DNA from: Apostichopus japonicus
Taxonomy: Eukaryota; Echinodermata; Holothuroidea; Aspidochirotida; Stichopodidae
Direction of reading: 5' to 3'
DNA: 64,000 nucleotides
NCBI RefSeq assembly: GCF_037975245.1
Contig: NC_092561.1
Coordinates: 9,235,001-9,299,000, forward strand
This document shows, piece after piece, positions 36,100 through 48,225 of the stretch; the first letter of the stretch is position 1, and every line of letters begins with the position of its first letter. The notes under the pieces are model-generated. The model had not been told where the DNA came from. It did no database searches and was given only the letters and a program-made list of their open reading frames with translations. A program made the position numbers and the translations under genes.

Positions 36100-37135
36100 A
36101 AAGGATAACAATATTTGTTTCATATCTTGAACACTTTTTATGTCAATTACTAAAGTGCATTGCCCGTTGACCTAACATACTATATAGCTTTTAATATCAT
36201 GATAATATTGGTGTCACTTGTCAGGCTTCCATGGTTTTTGTATAGTCTAAATATAATATGATATCGTCACATTTTGCACCCACCACGTGACTTAATATAG
36301 GTATTAGTTCGCATCATACCACTATATTTGGAATATCTTATACTTGGTGTAACACTGGTTTAAGAGTCTGTATTCGTATCTTTTACAGGAGGTTGCCATC
36401 AAGTTCACCAAATGCAGTGATATTCACTTATGGACCACTCTTCCCAATAGCCCCGATCAGATACCGTTAGAGGCAGCAGCTCTTGTGGCTCTGGAATCTG
36501 TGACCAGTGTTGTGGACCTTCTTGGCTACGGTCAAATTTCCTTAGGCAATGATGACGTCTTCACTCTTGTGATGGAGAAACCAGCCGGTTGCCTCTCGTT
36601 CGCTTCATATTTAAGACGACAAGCACCGCTGACTGAGTCTATGGCTTTCTTCTTCCTCGAACAACTCGTTTCCATAGTGATGGCTATCCATCGATGTGGC
36701 TGGGTACATGGAGACCTGAAACCCAGTAACTTGTTGATTTGTGATCCAGATCAGCTTAAAGCCATCGACTATGGACTAGCCAGGGAGGTCGTCAATGATG
36801 AATGTATCGTACCCGCAGCTGGTGGTACATTGTTATGGAACATACCTCCCGAGCGAATAAACGGAGCGTACGACTTGGTCAAGTCTACAGTCTGGTCTGT
36901 GGGTGTAATCTACTATTGTATGGTCTTTGGAAAACTGCCATTTCCATCTCTTAGGAAGGCAAAAAACAGCCCTCTAAGATGGCATCACAACATCTCTAGT
37001 GGAGCTAAATTTATGCTACAACGTTTATTGGATCCAGAACCGAACAGACGAGTGGCAATTCAAGATCTAGAACAACTGATCCAGACAAACGCTCCTCCGA
37101 GCGGCGTCCTGGAAATTCGTAGACTGCTTAATTAA
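31700..37135 (+). CDS. PIM-like Ser/Thr kinase, copy 1 (5 exons, 460 aa)
   Basis: Exons 31700-31739, 32431-32530, 32774-32885, 33492-33875 and 36389-37135; every junction is GT-AG and phases agree (1, 2, 0, 0). Residues 1-46 are helical, 30-62 look like a short coiled coil (KSYQEIEDQNLKLKQEL), then CRCRG and a basic NLS-like GKKRKRRH at 80-87. Residues 90-165 are Ser/Asn/Gly-rich. The kinase domain runs from about 183: glycine loop GHGGFG (190-195), VAIK lysine K217, likely helix-C Glu240, hinge MEKPAG, catalytic loop HGDLKPSN (Asp321), DYG (Asp339), PPE (365-367) and VWSVGVIYYCMVFGKLPF. The hinge proline and PPE/VWS.G..Y.MV.G..PF recall PIM kinases. HGD (no Arg) and DYG are unusual, but Lys217, Asp321 and Asp339 remain, so activity is plausible. 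Substrates are unknown. Its last intron carries a hAT insertion. Confidence 0.88.
33894..36031. mobile_element. hAT-like insertion in kinase intron 4, 2138 bp
   Basis: Ends CAGGGTTCTGCC and GGCAGAACCCTG are exact inverses and sit inside a TA microsatellite, whose repeats mask the 8-bp target duplication. Kinase copy 2 has a plain TA tract at the same intron position, so this is a post-duplication insertion. Inside are one 100-bp core copy (33930-34028, inverted), the block shared with 17745-18505, and T-rich and CGCGAA-rich sequence near 35450-35600. No transposase is recognised. Confidence 0.85.
36031..36094. repeat. (TA)n microsatellite
   Basis: About 31 TA units, the right-hand part of the microsatellite split by the hAT insertion. 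Confidence 0.9.
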
Positions 37136-37169
37136 TCAGCCTCGGCTCCATCAAGGAGAGAAACTTTGA

Positions 37170-38800
37170 GTTAATTGACTCAATCTTCTATTATTATGTA
37201 ATAGCTGAGTACAATGCATGAAGGTAGCCAATTATTGTTTCTTTCCGAGTGGATCGAACAGAATAGTGAAGATTTTGAGAAAAGTGACTCACGATTCTTT
37301 GGAATATGTTATAGTTGAGTGAAAAGCATATTTGGAAATAATCTTCGCTTGTCTTTTGTGAAAGAAAACGGAATTTATGAACAAGAGAATGGTTCTTCAG
37401 GATCTATAACATTCAGGATCTATAACATCTGATCCAGACGCACAGTGCTGCAATGCAGCTGATGGCAGAGCACAAGTTTGGATCCTCCGTGGATCAAACA
37501 GAGAAAGAGAGAGAGAAATAGAGAGAGAGATTTTGAGAAAATTGACTCAATCCTTTGGTATTATGCAATTGCTGAGTGAAATGCATGATGGGAAATAATC
37601 TTTGCTTGTCTGTTCTCAAAGAAAATCTGCAAATGCATCTGATGGCTGAGCACAAGTTTGGATCCTCCGTGGATCAAACAGAGAAAGAGAGAGAGAGAAG
37701 TATAGAGAATTATTTTGAGAAAAATGACTCAATCCTTTGGTATTATGCAATTGCTGAGTGAAATGCATGATGGGAAATAATCATTGCTTGTCTGTTCTTA
37801 TAGAAGAGAGTGGTTTTTCAGGATCTATGACAACTCATCCAGACGAACAGTGCTGCAATGCATATGATGGCTGAGCACAAGTTTGGATCCTCCGTGGATC
37901 AAACAGAGAAATAGAGAGAGAGATTTTGAGAAAATTGACTCAATCCTTTGGTATTATGCAATTGCTGAGTGAAATGCTTGATGGGAAATAATCTTTGCTT
38001 GTCTGTTCTCAAAGAAGAGAGTGGTTCTTCAGGATCTATAACAACTGAACCAGACGCTCAGTGCTGCAATGCATCTGATGACTGAGCACAAGTTTGGATC
38101 CTCCGTGGACCCGGCAAAAAGGGAAAGAGGGAGAGAGAGATTTTGAGATAATTAACTCAATCCTTTGGTATTATGCAATGGCTGAGTGCAATGCATGATG
38201 GGAAATAATCTTTGCTTGTCTGTTCTCAAAGAAAATGGAATTTATGAACAAGACGGAATGGTTCTCCAGGATCTATAACATCTGATCCAGACGCACAGTG
38301 CTGCAATGCAGCTGATAGTTGAGCACAAGTTTTGATCCTACTTGATTAAACAGAGAAATAGAGAGAGAAAAAGAGAGAAATATTTTGAGATAATTGACTC
38401 AAACCTTTGGTATTATGCAAAGGTTGAATGCAATGCATGATGGGAAATAATCTTTGCTTGTCTGCTATGAAAGAAAACGGAATTTATGAGCAAGAGAGTG
38501 GTTCTTCAGGATCTATGACAACTCATCCAAACACACAGTGCTGCAATACATCTGATGGCTGAGCACAAGGTTTGATCCTCCTTCGAGCAAACAGAGAAAG
38601 AGAGAGAGAGAGAGATTTTGAGATAATTGCCTCAATCCTTTTAAATTATGTAATTGCTGAGTGAAATGCATGATGGTAAATAATCTTTGCTTGTCTGCTC
38701 TGAAAGACAAAGGAATTTATGAACAAGAGATTGTTTCTTCCGATCATAACAACTGATCGAGACTCATACAGAGCCTTATATCTCTGGACTCATATAGGTT
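37170..38800 (+). repeat. Tandem array in 3' UTR of kinase copy 1 (180-240-bp units)
   Basis: Units contain CTTCAGGATCTATAACAACT, CACAGTGCTGCAATGCA, a GGATCC.CCGTGGATCAAAC block, an (AG)n stretch, TGACTCAATCCTTTGGTATT and TGATGGGAAATAATCTTTGC. The GGATCC-type block recurs at 37479, 37660, 37887, 38098, 38332 and 38574. The array lies between the stop codon and a polyA signal, so it would form most of a roughly 1.9-kb 3' UTR. Copy 2 has the same array with fewer units. Confidence 0.85.
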
Positions 38801-39029
38801 GCAGTGCAACCTATAACTTAGCGGAAGGTTCCACCCGCCGTTGATGATTACGGAGAGAAAAATTTGAGATATAGACTCAATCTGCTATTTATGAACCGGT
38901 AGTTACTGCATGACCAAGCGCATCATGGGAATTGGTTATCTTTTGTAAATGCCGTGTGATCATTATGTTCACCTGAAATGTGCGTCAACGTGAAGAAACA
39001 TTGTTTATGCATTCTGTACGTGAATGCAA

Positions 39030-39035
39030 AATAAA
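39030..39035 (+). terminator. PolyA signal of kinase copy 1
   Basis: AATAAA in the context GTACGTGAATGCAAAATAAA, conserved at 57652-57657 in copy 2. Confidence 0.6.
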
Positions 39036-39200
39036 GTAATTAATTAAGTAAAAAACTCTCGTCTCTTGCGTATAATTGTGTTCGTTAATGAGTGTCAGTA
39101 TAGTGAGGGAGGGGAGGGGAGGGTGGTTGGGGGGTGGGTAGTAGGAGTATATATTTCGCTAATTAATTCAGCAGCAGGAAAATATTCAAATAGTTACGAA

Positions 39201-40329
39201 TTGGTACATATGTTGACAAACCGGAGTTTTTTTATATCGAAAGTTACCTTGAAGCGATTAATTTATTCATATTTAAAAGAGTATTTTGAGCTTAGAAATG
39301 AGCCTGCCATTCGAATGCATATAACGAATGTATGAATTAGGTAAAGGCCTATGTGTAATTTAAGTTGACACTAAATTTCCCTGCCATTTTTGACAATACC
39401 AGGTTGCTTTATATTTCCGACAACCTGGGGTCGGCTGTTAGACATATTGAACTAAGCACAGGATGTATTTTCCGTTTTTTTGGTGGTCATATCTCGAGAA
39501 AAACAATTATCTTAGTAAGATGAACAAACGTATTACAACAACTGTACAGAGCGCCATCGCACCAAGTAAAGACACCGTACCTGCAGTGCACATGCGCACA
39601 ATACATTAACTGTGGATTACATTAACGTAATCGCAGGTATAGCGTAGCATCAACAGCACACGTAAGTTTCTTAAACTTCAGTCTTTTGGGCATAAAAGGT
39701 TACATTTTTCCAATAAAAGGAAAGAAAGCTTTCCTAAAACTATCCGGAGGCCTTCTTAATTCTAAACTGAGTCCAAATTACAGGTCAAAATTACTCCTAC
39801 CGTGAGCGGCTTCGCGAACTACAGTACAGTATAGGCCTAGCCTTATCACCAACCGTGACTCTGTATAGGCCCTAGGCCTAGCGGCTTTCATTTTGGCCTC
39901 TTGCCAACGTTTTAGCACAAGTGTTGTAATGATGCTACAACCTTCTTAGTTAGGTTTACGTTATTGTAATTTTATGAACTTTAGGACATGGTGAATGCAA
40001 TGATCATGGTGCACCTGGCAGGCTTATCCATACATTCAAGGAGCTGTCTGGTTTAGCAAATTTGTAAACCATAGCTGCAGGCTAAAGTAACTTAGTAGGG
40101 TAGGCCTAGGCCAACTACAGTACAGTATACCTTTGTCAGATTTTGGAAATTTGTTATCCAAGGGTAGGCCTACCGTAGGCTAGGCTTAGTAAACAGCTGT
40201 TTTTAATGTTATAACACTTGCAGCAGCACCAACATTTCGCCTAAAACATTAAGAACAGAGTTTAGCTTAGAATTTTGCAAAGACACAGGAGTGTGGTCAA
40301 AATTTCAGACCATCATGGAGGGATAGAAC
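39201..40329. other. Possible 5' end of a further gene; AGGCCTA-rich
   Basis: No coding exon. A donor-like CACACGTAAGT at 39657-39667 follows a moderately GC-rich stretch, and 39830-40200 is dense in TAGGCCTAGGC words as in the regions upstream of the DED genes. A noncoding first exon is possible but unproven. Confidence 0.3.
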
Positions 40330-41230
40330 CATTGGCGGAGAAATTGGGGGGTTTTAACACCCCCACTTTTTGAAGAGGGGGGTTGGCCCACACAATCAAC
40401 CCCCCCCCTAGTTTTTGCCAGTAATATTCTGTTATAGCCTATGTTATGTGCTCCAAATGGCATAATAAATCAAATTTATTAAATTTGAAATTGTTAAAAT
40501 GATGTCAACCTTTTACCTGGTACATCAACAATTAACGACCGAAAACCGAGTTAGAATTGACCCACACATTATTTCTAGCCCCTTTCCCCCACCTTGCGCA
40601 TCGGAACTTGTAGCTCATAGCGCTAACTTCACCTCACAAAAGACATACACAAAATAACGTTTTGTCACTGTTGAATAGCTTTGGAACTGTATGCACTTGC
40701 CAACTTCAACGAGGTGTTTCTTAGTACATGTACGTAGGCAATATGAGTGTCGAAATCTGTCGCTAGGCTAGCGCGCTTTGGCACTATCAATGCGAGGTCG
40801 ATTTCGCTGCACGTGCCTTACGTCTTACACAGCACCGTTTGGTAAAAATGTACTCTTAAAAAGTTGATTGGATACGGCCAATAGGCTACTGTATATAATC
40901 CATGGTGGCCGTTTATTTACAAGTTGAGTTACTTACAACATGAAAAAACAAAAACTCTTGCTTTTCATTAATTATAGTAACACATCAGTGACAGAACATG
41001 AGATTTCAATTTTCAAAATATGAAATGATTAAATGCAGCTTTTCCAGGCCTGGGCAGTGCCATTTACTGCAATCTGGGAGGTAATATTTGCCCAAAAATT
41101 CTTGTGCACTTCGCACCAACTTATGGTGGCTCTCCACTTAGATAGTGAGCCAGCAGTTATGACTTTTTATTTCATCAATGGCCTGCAACCCCCCCCCCCC
41201 CCCACTTCTGACAAGAAATCTCCGCCACTG
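40330..41230. mobile_element. hAT-like element (CAGTGGCGGAG family), 901 bp
   Basis: Ends CATTGGCGGAGA and TCTCCGCCACTG with a perfect 8-bp target duplication GATAGAAC (40322-40329 and 41231-41238). One 100-bp core copy lies at 41047-41146. No transposase. Confidence 0.9.
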
Positions 41231-43093
41231 GATAGAACAATATTTTTGTTTACAGCAACCTAAAAGAATGTTAGGCACAATATTGTACAGCTTCCAATTC
41301 TGTGCTCAAGGTCAGAAGATGAAGATTATTTTGCAGCAATCTGTTAGCCTAACCACAACAATGTTTGGAAGGGTAAAGAGGCCCTGCACATTATTGTGAA
41401 ATTATGGGATGGTCTCCATGTAGCAACAAGGAGAAGGCACAGGAATACAGATCTTACCCTGGGTGTTGATTGTACATTAGGCTAGGAAGCCTATATAAAT
41501 TTCATATATTTGAGCACTCTAAGCAGGCAAATAAAATGGATAAATAGTTCATTTTCATTGGTGATTTATACTCTCATCTCAATTCATGTGTTTATATTGT
41601 TAGTGGTATTGGTAAAAAAAAGGTAGCTTAAAATTACTATTATCCTTAGTACCCAGCTACTTATTAAAATTTTATTGTTGGGAACATGTTTACCATTTTC
41701 TGAACTTGTTCCTTATAATAGAGTGTTAATAGAAACTGCTGAAGTAAACTCCTCCCAGCCTCCCAGGGATGCTGTGGAGTCCAGGGTTGCTATAAGAGAC
41801 CTAAATGAGCTTGTATTCTATAGTGTTACATGACATTATGATGATGTAATTTGTCAGCACAAAACACATCCCCTAACTGTGCATTACAAAGTAACATGCA
41901 AATATATGCCAACATGTTTATGTTGAGCTTTTAAAATATGTAGAAAGAATGTATAGCATAGTTTGACAGGGAAATGGTAAGGAAATCTCCAATTTTCCCT
42001 TTTCTGAATTGCCACTCACAGGGATTTTATAGTGTACTATAAATTATAATGAGAGACTCACTAGGTAATAAATTATCAGTTATTGAATTGTAAAATTGAC
42101 TGTATGAGTGTTTTTGTGATCAATATTATTCAAATTTGTAAACCTTAAAATTGCTGATATTCCACTTACAAGTGCAGGAACCTGGCTATCGTCTGAGATT
42201 AATTTAATAACAACGGTTAATTTGTTTTGAAACATTACTTACTGAATCTTGAAAAGTGAAACAAACTTTAATAGGCAAGAAATTGCAGTTTGTTACTGTA
42301 GAAGGTCTGCTTTATCCATCTATATCTGTTGTATTTTCACTTTATTCATTGAATAGCAGATGCAGTTAAGATCAAACACTGTGGTGATGAAATCCATGTT
42401 TTGAATAGTACCCATAAATTGTTTCATAAATAATAGCTTTTGAAGTCAAGCTACAGCTACTGTTACTGTAAAATTTTGTATTGATATTTATGCTTAGTGA
42501 AACATTTACTAACATGGTCATCATATCATTTGTGAGCCATGTTCTGCTCCCCAACATTAATGTTAAGCATTCATCCCAATACAGAGTATAATCCATGTTG
42601 ACTAAATAAATTTAAAAAAATTAAATTTAAGCTGCTGTCACTTAATTTTCAGAAATCTTTGCACCTAATAATTTTATTTTTTATTTTTTGTTGTAGGAAG
42701 TGTCCAGGAGCAATAATTTCCTGGAAAACCTAACTTTTGCTGGACTTTTGAAAGGTATGTGTAACACTCATGTTTGTGACATAATTGATGTAGAATGTTC
42801 ATCTATTATGTTCCATGTAAGTCAAAATTTATTTCAAAGGGAAATTAATGTGACCTAAATTGTGAAGCATTTTATCAGGGACGGGTATTCCAGCAGTTTT
42901 CATTTGCATTTAGCAAATTAAATGATTTGTTAACACAATAGATAGATTTCAATAGAAAGGCAATAGATTTCATCCCATAGCAATTAATCCATTCAACTGT
43001 GTTCTGCCTGTTTCATGCAGTTGAAAACTTTGACCTCTCTAAATGATGAACAGTTTTGTTCATGTAGTCTGTCAATTATGTCAAATGATTGAA
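41231..43093 (+). other. Mostly unassigned; exon-like segment at 42697-42754
   Basis: A strong acceptor (TTTTTGTTGTAG) and donor (AAAG/GTATGT) bound 58 bp encoding EVSRSNNFLENLTFAGLLK in phase 0 to 1. Its phase would accept the exon-like start at 46405 (acceptor ATATTTTACAG). The peptide is not recognised and no upstream coding exon was found. Nothing else in the interval is supported. Confidence 0.3.
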
Positions 43094-44650
43094 AAGTTGT
43101 ACCTCACCTCACCTATCCCGGAGTCTGGTAGACCGTAGGGGCGCCACAGATGCCCTCCCAACTATTACTTTCCACTTTTTCCTGTCCTCGGCCTCTCGAA
43201 GGGCATCAGGCAGTTTGAGGCCCGTCCACTCTGGGATGTTGTCCTTCCATCTTTTCCTCTGTCTGCCTCTCCTTCTTCCTCCCGGTACCGTGCCCTGCAG
43301 TATGGTCTTGGCTAGTCCTGTAGATCTTGTGACATGGCCATACCATCTCAATTTGCTTTTTTTCACAATGGTGAGGAGGTCATCGTAGGGCCCGATAGCC
43401 TGGCCAATTCTTTTCCTCACTTCTTGATTGGAGATGGGGTCCCTGTAGGATATGTTGAGGAGTCTGCAGAAACATCTCATTTCTACAGCTTGTATCCTCC
43501 TTTCGATGTCTGCTGTCAGGGTCCATGACTCACAGGCATAGAGGAATATTGAGGTGACAAGGGAGCACATCAGTCGGATCTTCGACCGGAGGGTGATGTT
43601 CCTGTCCTTCCAAATTAGCTTCAGTTTCGTTACTGCTGATGTTGTCTGTGCAATCCTGGAGAGTATTTCTGGCTTTGAACCTTCGTCTGTTACTATTGCT
43701 CCCAGGTACTTGAAGCTCTGAACCGTTTCCAGCTTTTCGCCATTGGCCCTGATGTCTACGTTGATGCCATCGCTGCTATTGGTCATCAGCTTGGTTTTTT
43801 GTGCATTGATCTCCATCCCGTAGGCTGCCGAGGTCTTGTCGAGGCGTTCCACTAAACTGGAGAGCTCTGCTTCTTTTCCTGCAAGGGCATCAATGTCATC
43901 GGCAGAACGTAAGTTGTTACATGTTCTGCCACCGATGCTCACTGTCCCTCCATGCATATCTAGAGCATCCGACATGATTTTCTCAAGGAAAACGTTGAAG
44001 AGAGTAGGCAAGAGCAAGCAACCTTGCCGGACTCCGACTGTTGTTCTGAACCACTCCCCTATTGCACCATTGAAGATGACTGCGCTGGTGGCTTTGTCAT
44101 AAAGCTGTTGGATCACTCTGGTGAGGTTGACATTGAAGTTGTAGTGCCTCATAGTTGCCCATAGAGCCGCATGCCAGACTCTATCAAAAGCCTTTTTGAA
44201 GTCTATAAAGACATGGTAGAGGTCTTGCTGGTGTTGTAGGTAACGTTCGCACAGTATTCTGAGATTGAAGATCTGCTCTGTCATGCTGCGACCAGCTCTA
44301 AATCCAGCCTGTTCCTCCGCAATGATTGCTTCTGCTTGTGGTTTCAGTCGGTTTAGCAAGATCTTTAGCATTACTTTACTCGGGTGGCAGATGAGGCTGA
44401 TTGTGCGATAGTTCTGGCACTGTTGTAAATTGCCTTTCTTTGGAAGGGTGATGACCAAAGACTGTGTCCATGGTGTGGGCCAGTTTCCTGTCTGCTAGAT
44501 CTTTTTGCAGATTGTGTGTAGTGTGTTGATGGCAGCTTCTCCCCCTGCTTGAATCAGTTCTGCTGGGATGTTATCCACTCCTGCTGACTTGCCCTTTTTC
44601 AGTGATGAAAGTTGTAAGCAACCTTTTTCAAAAGTTGTAGGCAACTGCAA
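43094..44650 (-). pseudogene. LINE reverse transcriptase, 5'-truncated and inactivated
   Basis: A non-LTR retrotransposon fragment. On the minus strand the frame begins around KKGKSAGVDNIPAELIQAGG, is interrupted by TAG at 44495-44497 where the family expects Trp (KKI-stop-QTGNWP), and continues for 449 codons. Motif A is FIDFKKAFDRVW; motif B is RQGCLLLPTLF, with Leu replacing the usual Ser; motif C is LRSADD, with Ser replacing the usual aromatic or hydrophobic residue before ADD. The C-terminal part has LRWYGHVTR and a basic GGRRRGRQRKRW. The 3' end is a short GGTGA repeat at 43097-43110. The endonuclease half is missing. It is a dead-on-arrival copy; clade not assigned. Confidence 0.9.
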
Positions 44651-44720
44651 TATAAAGTGAGAAATTAGCTCAACAGCAGCAAAGCATAACCAAAAATGAA
44701 ATTCCATGAAAGGCTACTCC

Positions 44721-45626
44721 CAGTGGCGGAGCTAGGGGTATTGGTCGGGGGGGGGGGTGAGAATAGTCTGTAGGGGCGCTTTGACACTATCTAAGCGGAG
44801 TGCCACCACAGGTTGGCCGGAGCCTACAGAAATTTTTTGAGTAAATATACTCCCTATAGATCACCGGAAATGACCCTTTCCGGGCCTTGCTAATTTGCAG
44901 ATAAACGAAGAATAAATGGGTGTCATCGCCATTTTGTCAGAAAATTACACCAACAAAATGTGACAAATGTCAATAGGTATTTGAGAGCGCAATTAAAAAG
45001 TCAATAATCGCGAATATGTAGAAAGTGGTGAAAAGCTGAAATGGCGCCAGCAGGCATTTGAGTCCGTCAGGGGTGTAAACGCGCACACACGATGTGTTGT
45101 TTGTGTATTGTTACAAAGTGTGCGTCATGTAAATTTGCAGTGCTACTGCGCGTGTTTGTGCGAGTGTGCGTGGGTATGTGTTTGAAATTTGTTTTCGTTG
45201 GTTCTGTCTTTACGGTCATGTATATGAGTTCAGTCGATATTAAGAACGTAAATTTAAGCAAGAAGTGTTTTCCAGTGTAAAACCAAAGATTTTATGTTAG
45301 TTGTGTTTTTATTGATAAAACGTTGTATATTTGTTGTTCACATGATTATTTATTCTGTATGATTTGGATTTATGTATTTATTCTTCAATAATTGACTTAT
45401 TCATTAATTGACTTCCTGGTTGTTTAATTACAAACGTATGTTTCTTTTTCATTTGTTTAGTTACCAGACAGTTACCAGATATCACAGCAAAATAAACGAA
45501 TCGACACATTACATCTGCGTTGAATAATCTTTGGATTACTGAGTTCAGGAATATGGAATTAAGAAATCTTCATTGATTTACAAGGGGGGCATCTGCCCCT
45601 CTGACTGTATGAACGCTCCACCACTG
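44721..45626. mobile_element. hAT-like element (CAGTGGCGGAG family), 906 bp
   Basis: Ends CAGTGGCGGAGC and GCTCCACCACTG; target duplication GCTACTCC / GCCACTCC matches at 7 of 8 bases. Carries an inverted core copy (44786-44886) and, next to it, the ATTTGCAGATAAACGAAGAA block also present in the 379-bp MITE at 11157, so the short form is probably a deletion derivative of this type. No transposase. Confidence 0.85.
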
Positions 45627-46404
45627 GCCACTCCCAAATTCCTGCAAGTTTCCAGTTGCAACAACAGGAGGGTAATATGCAATAGGCAATTCACTCTAAA
45701 GGTACTCTTTGCGACAATATTACTAAGTAATGAAGTGTCTGTGCTTAAAGAATGTTTTCAGAAATGAACAGTGCTAGCTGCAGAATCTGGGGCCACTTGC
45801 TTCCATGAAAGGTACTTGATTGCCATCATAAAGTGAAAGTGGTCATGTCTAAAGTACATGTACTCAATTAGTTCTTCTAAAAAAAAACAATTAATTTTGG
45901 TTTGAACTTTGAACGGTGGAAGAACAAAGTGGGGTGGAACTTTTATGAGTGAGAATTGAACCTAGGTTGCTGCCTTGCATTGCAGCCACCCTCGATGAAA
46001 CAAGAAAAACAAAAATGTTCAGTTACCCCAAACTCACTTCATTAGCTAAGATTCTCTGATACCTGCGAGATGAATTGGCAGTGAATCATACACATGCAGC
46101 TGGGTGATCACTATTACTGACTTGATGTCACATGAAATGAGAGGAAATAAACCCGGAACTAAAACTTAGATCTGGACATTGCAGTTGGTAGCAATTTATT
46201 TGCTGTCCTTAATTCATTGGATCAAAAACTGTCTTTGATCTGTCAAAAAATAAAAGCCAACATGTTTTACTAGAGTATCTGCCACATGTAGAAGTTAACT
46301 AATTAGACGTGTGTATGTCTAGTTAGCTCATTTAATTCTTCGAGTGAGTGCAGGTATGACCAAATTAGTTTTGAGTAATTGTCTTGTGTATTTGGATATT
46401 TTAC
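45627..46404. other. Unassigned sequence
   Basis: No gene or repeat recognised before the acceptor-like ATTTTACAG at 46404. Confidence 0.35.
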
Positions 46405-48205
46405 AGATACCCCGAGAGTCACATTGCAGGAGCCAGAAAGGCAATGGAAGTCAGGTACCACCAGAGTCACATTGTGAAAGTGAGGAACACAAGTCAGATA
46501 CCACCAGAGTCACATCGTGGTAGTGAGGAACACAATTCTGATACCACCAGAGTCACATCGAGGTAGTGAGGAACACAAGTCAGATACCACCAGAGTCACA
46601 TCGTGGTAGTGAGGAACACAAGTCTGATACCACCAGAGTCACATTGTGGTAGTGAGGAACACAAGTCTGATACCACCAGAGTCACATTGTGGTAGTGAGG
46701 AACACAGTGGAAGTCAGATACCACTAGAGTCACATTTGGTAGTGAGGAACACAATGGCAGTCAGATACCACCAGAGTCACATCGTGGTAGTGAGGAACAC
46801 AAGTCTGATACCACCAGAGTCACATTGTGGTAGTGAGGAACACAAGTCTGATACCACCAGAGTCACATCGTGGTAGTGAGGAACATGAGTCAGATACCAC
46901 CAGAGTCACATCGTGGTAGTGAGGAACACAAGTCTGATACCACCAGAGTCACATTGTGGTAGTGAGGAACACAATGGAAGTCAGGTACCACCAGAGTCAC
47001 ATTGTGGTAGTGAGGAACACAAGTCAGGTACCACCAGAGTCACATTGTGGTAGTGAGGAACACAAGTCAGGTACCACCAGAGTCACATTGTGGTATTGAT
47101 CAAGGAACACAATGGAAGTCAGGTACCACCAGAGTCACATTGTAGTAGTGAGGAACACAAGTCAGGTACCACCAGAGTCACATTGTGGTATTGATCAAGG
47201 AACACAATGGAAGTCAGGTAAACCATAGTCACATTGTGGTAGTGAGGAACACAATGGAAGTCAGATACCACCAAAGTCACATTGTGGTAGTGAGGAACAC
47301 AATGGAAGTCAGGTACCACCAGAGTCACATTGTGGTAATGAGGAACACAAGTCAGGTACCACCAGAGTCACATTGTGGTATTGATCAAGGAACGCAATGG
47401 AAGTCAGGTAAAACCATAGTCACATTGTGGTAGTGAGGAACACAATGGAAGTCAGGTACCACCAGAGTCACATTGTGGTAGTGAGGAACACAGTGGAAGT
47501 CAGATACCACCAGAGTCACATTGTGGTAATGAGGAACACAATGGAAGTCAGATACCACGAGAGTCACATTGTGGTAATGAGGAACACAATGGAAGTCAGA
47601 TACCACCAGAGTCACATTGTGGTAGTGAGGAACACAATGGAAGTCAGATACCACCAGAGTCACATTGTGGTAGTGAGAAACACAATGGAAGTCAGATACC
47701 ACCAGAGTCACATTTGGTAGTGAGGAACACAATGGAAGTCAGATACCACCAGAGTCACATTGTGGTAATGAGGAACACAATGGAAGTCAGATACCACCAG
47801 AGTCACATTGTGGTAGTGAGGAACACAATGGAAGTCAGATACCACTAGAGTCACATTGTGGTAATGAGAAACACAATGGAAGTCAGGTACCACCAGAGTC
47901 ACATTTGGTAGTGAGGAACACAATGGAAGTCAGATACCACCAGAGTCACATTGTGGTAATGAGGAACACAATGGAAGTCAGATACCACCAGAGTCACATC
48001 GTGGTAGTGAGGAACACAATGGAAGTCAGATACCACCAGAGTCACATCTTGGTAGTGAGGAACACAATGGAAGTCAGATACCATGCAGCAGAGTCACATC
48101 GTGGTAGTGAGGAACACAAGTCAAATACCACCAGAATAACATTGTGGTAGTGAGGAACACAATTACAGTCAGGTACCACCAGAGTCACATTGTGGTAGTG
48201 AGGAA
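46405..48205. repeat. Minisatellite, 48-bp unit with 43-bp variants
   Basis: About 38 units of GAGTCACATTGTGGTAGTGA followed by GGAACACAATGGAAGTCAGATACCACCA minus or plus a few bases. The 48-bp form predominates on the right; a 43-bp form lacking AATGG is common on the left; a third variant adds TTGATCA. The 48-bp unit keeps frame and is open in several frames on both strands, which explains many long apparent ORFs. The most divergent unit is the first one, directly after the acceptor-like ATTTTACAG. Confidence 0.95.
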
Positions 48206-48225
48206 CAGTCAGTCAGTCAGTCAGT

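Larger units (their letters stand above)
30540..39200 (+). repeat. Segmental duplication, copy 1 (kinase unit)
   Basis: This 8.7-kb block is colinear with 51450-57820, covering the 5' flank, all five kinase exons, introns, the 3' tandem array and the polyA signal. It is longer mainly because of a 2.1-kb transposon in its last intron. Exon similarity is much higher than that of the flanks, which have small indels throughout. Confidence 0.9.

Noticed and set aside
43089-44102. Plus-strand frames at 43089-43388 and 43836-44102
   Set aside because: Antisense shadows of the LINE reverse transcriptase.
47119-48150. Several open frames repeating MEVRYHQSHIVVVRNT or SDFHCVPHYHNVTLVV
   Set aside because: Both strands of the 48-bp minisatellite are open; the 43-bp variants destroy any continuous frame.
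46405-48205. CRISPR-like array
   Set aside because: The units are contiguous near-identical repeats without unique spacers, and the genome is eukaryotic.
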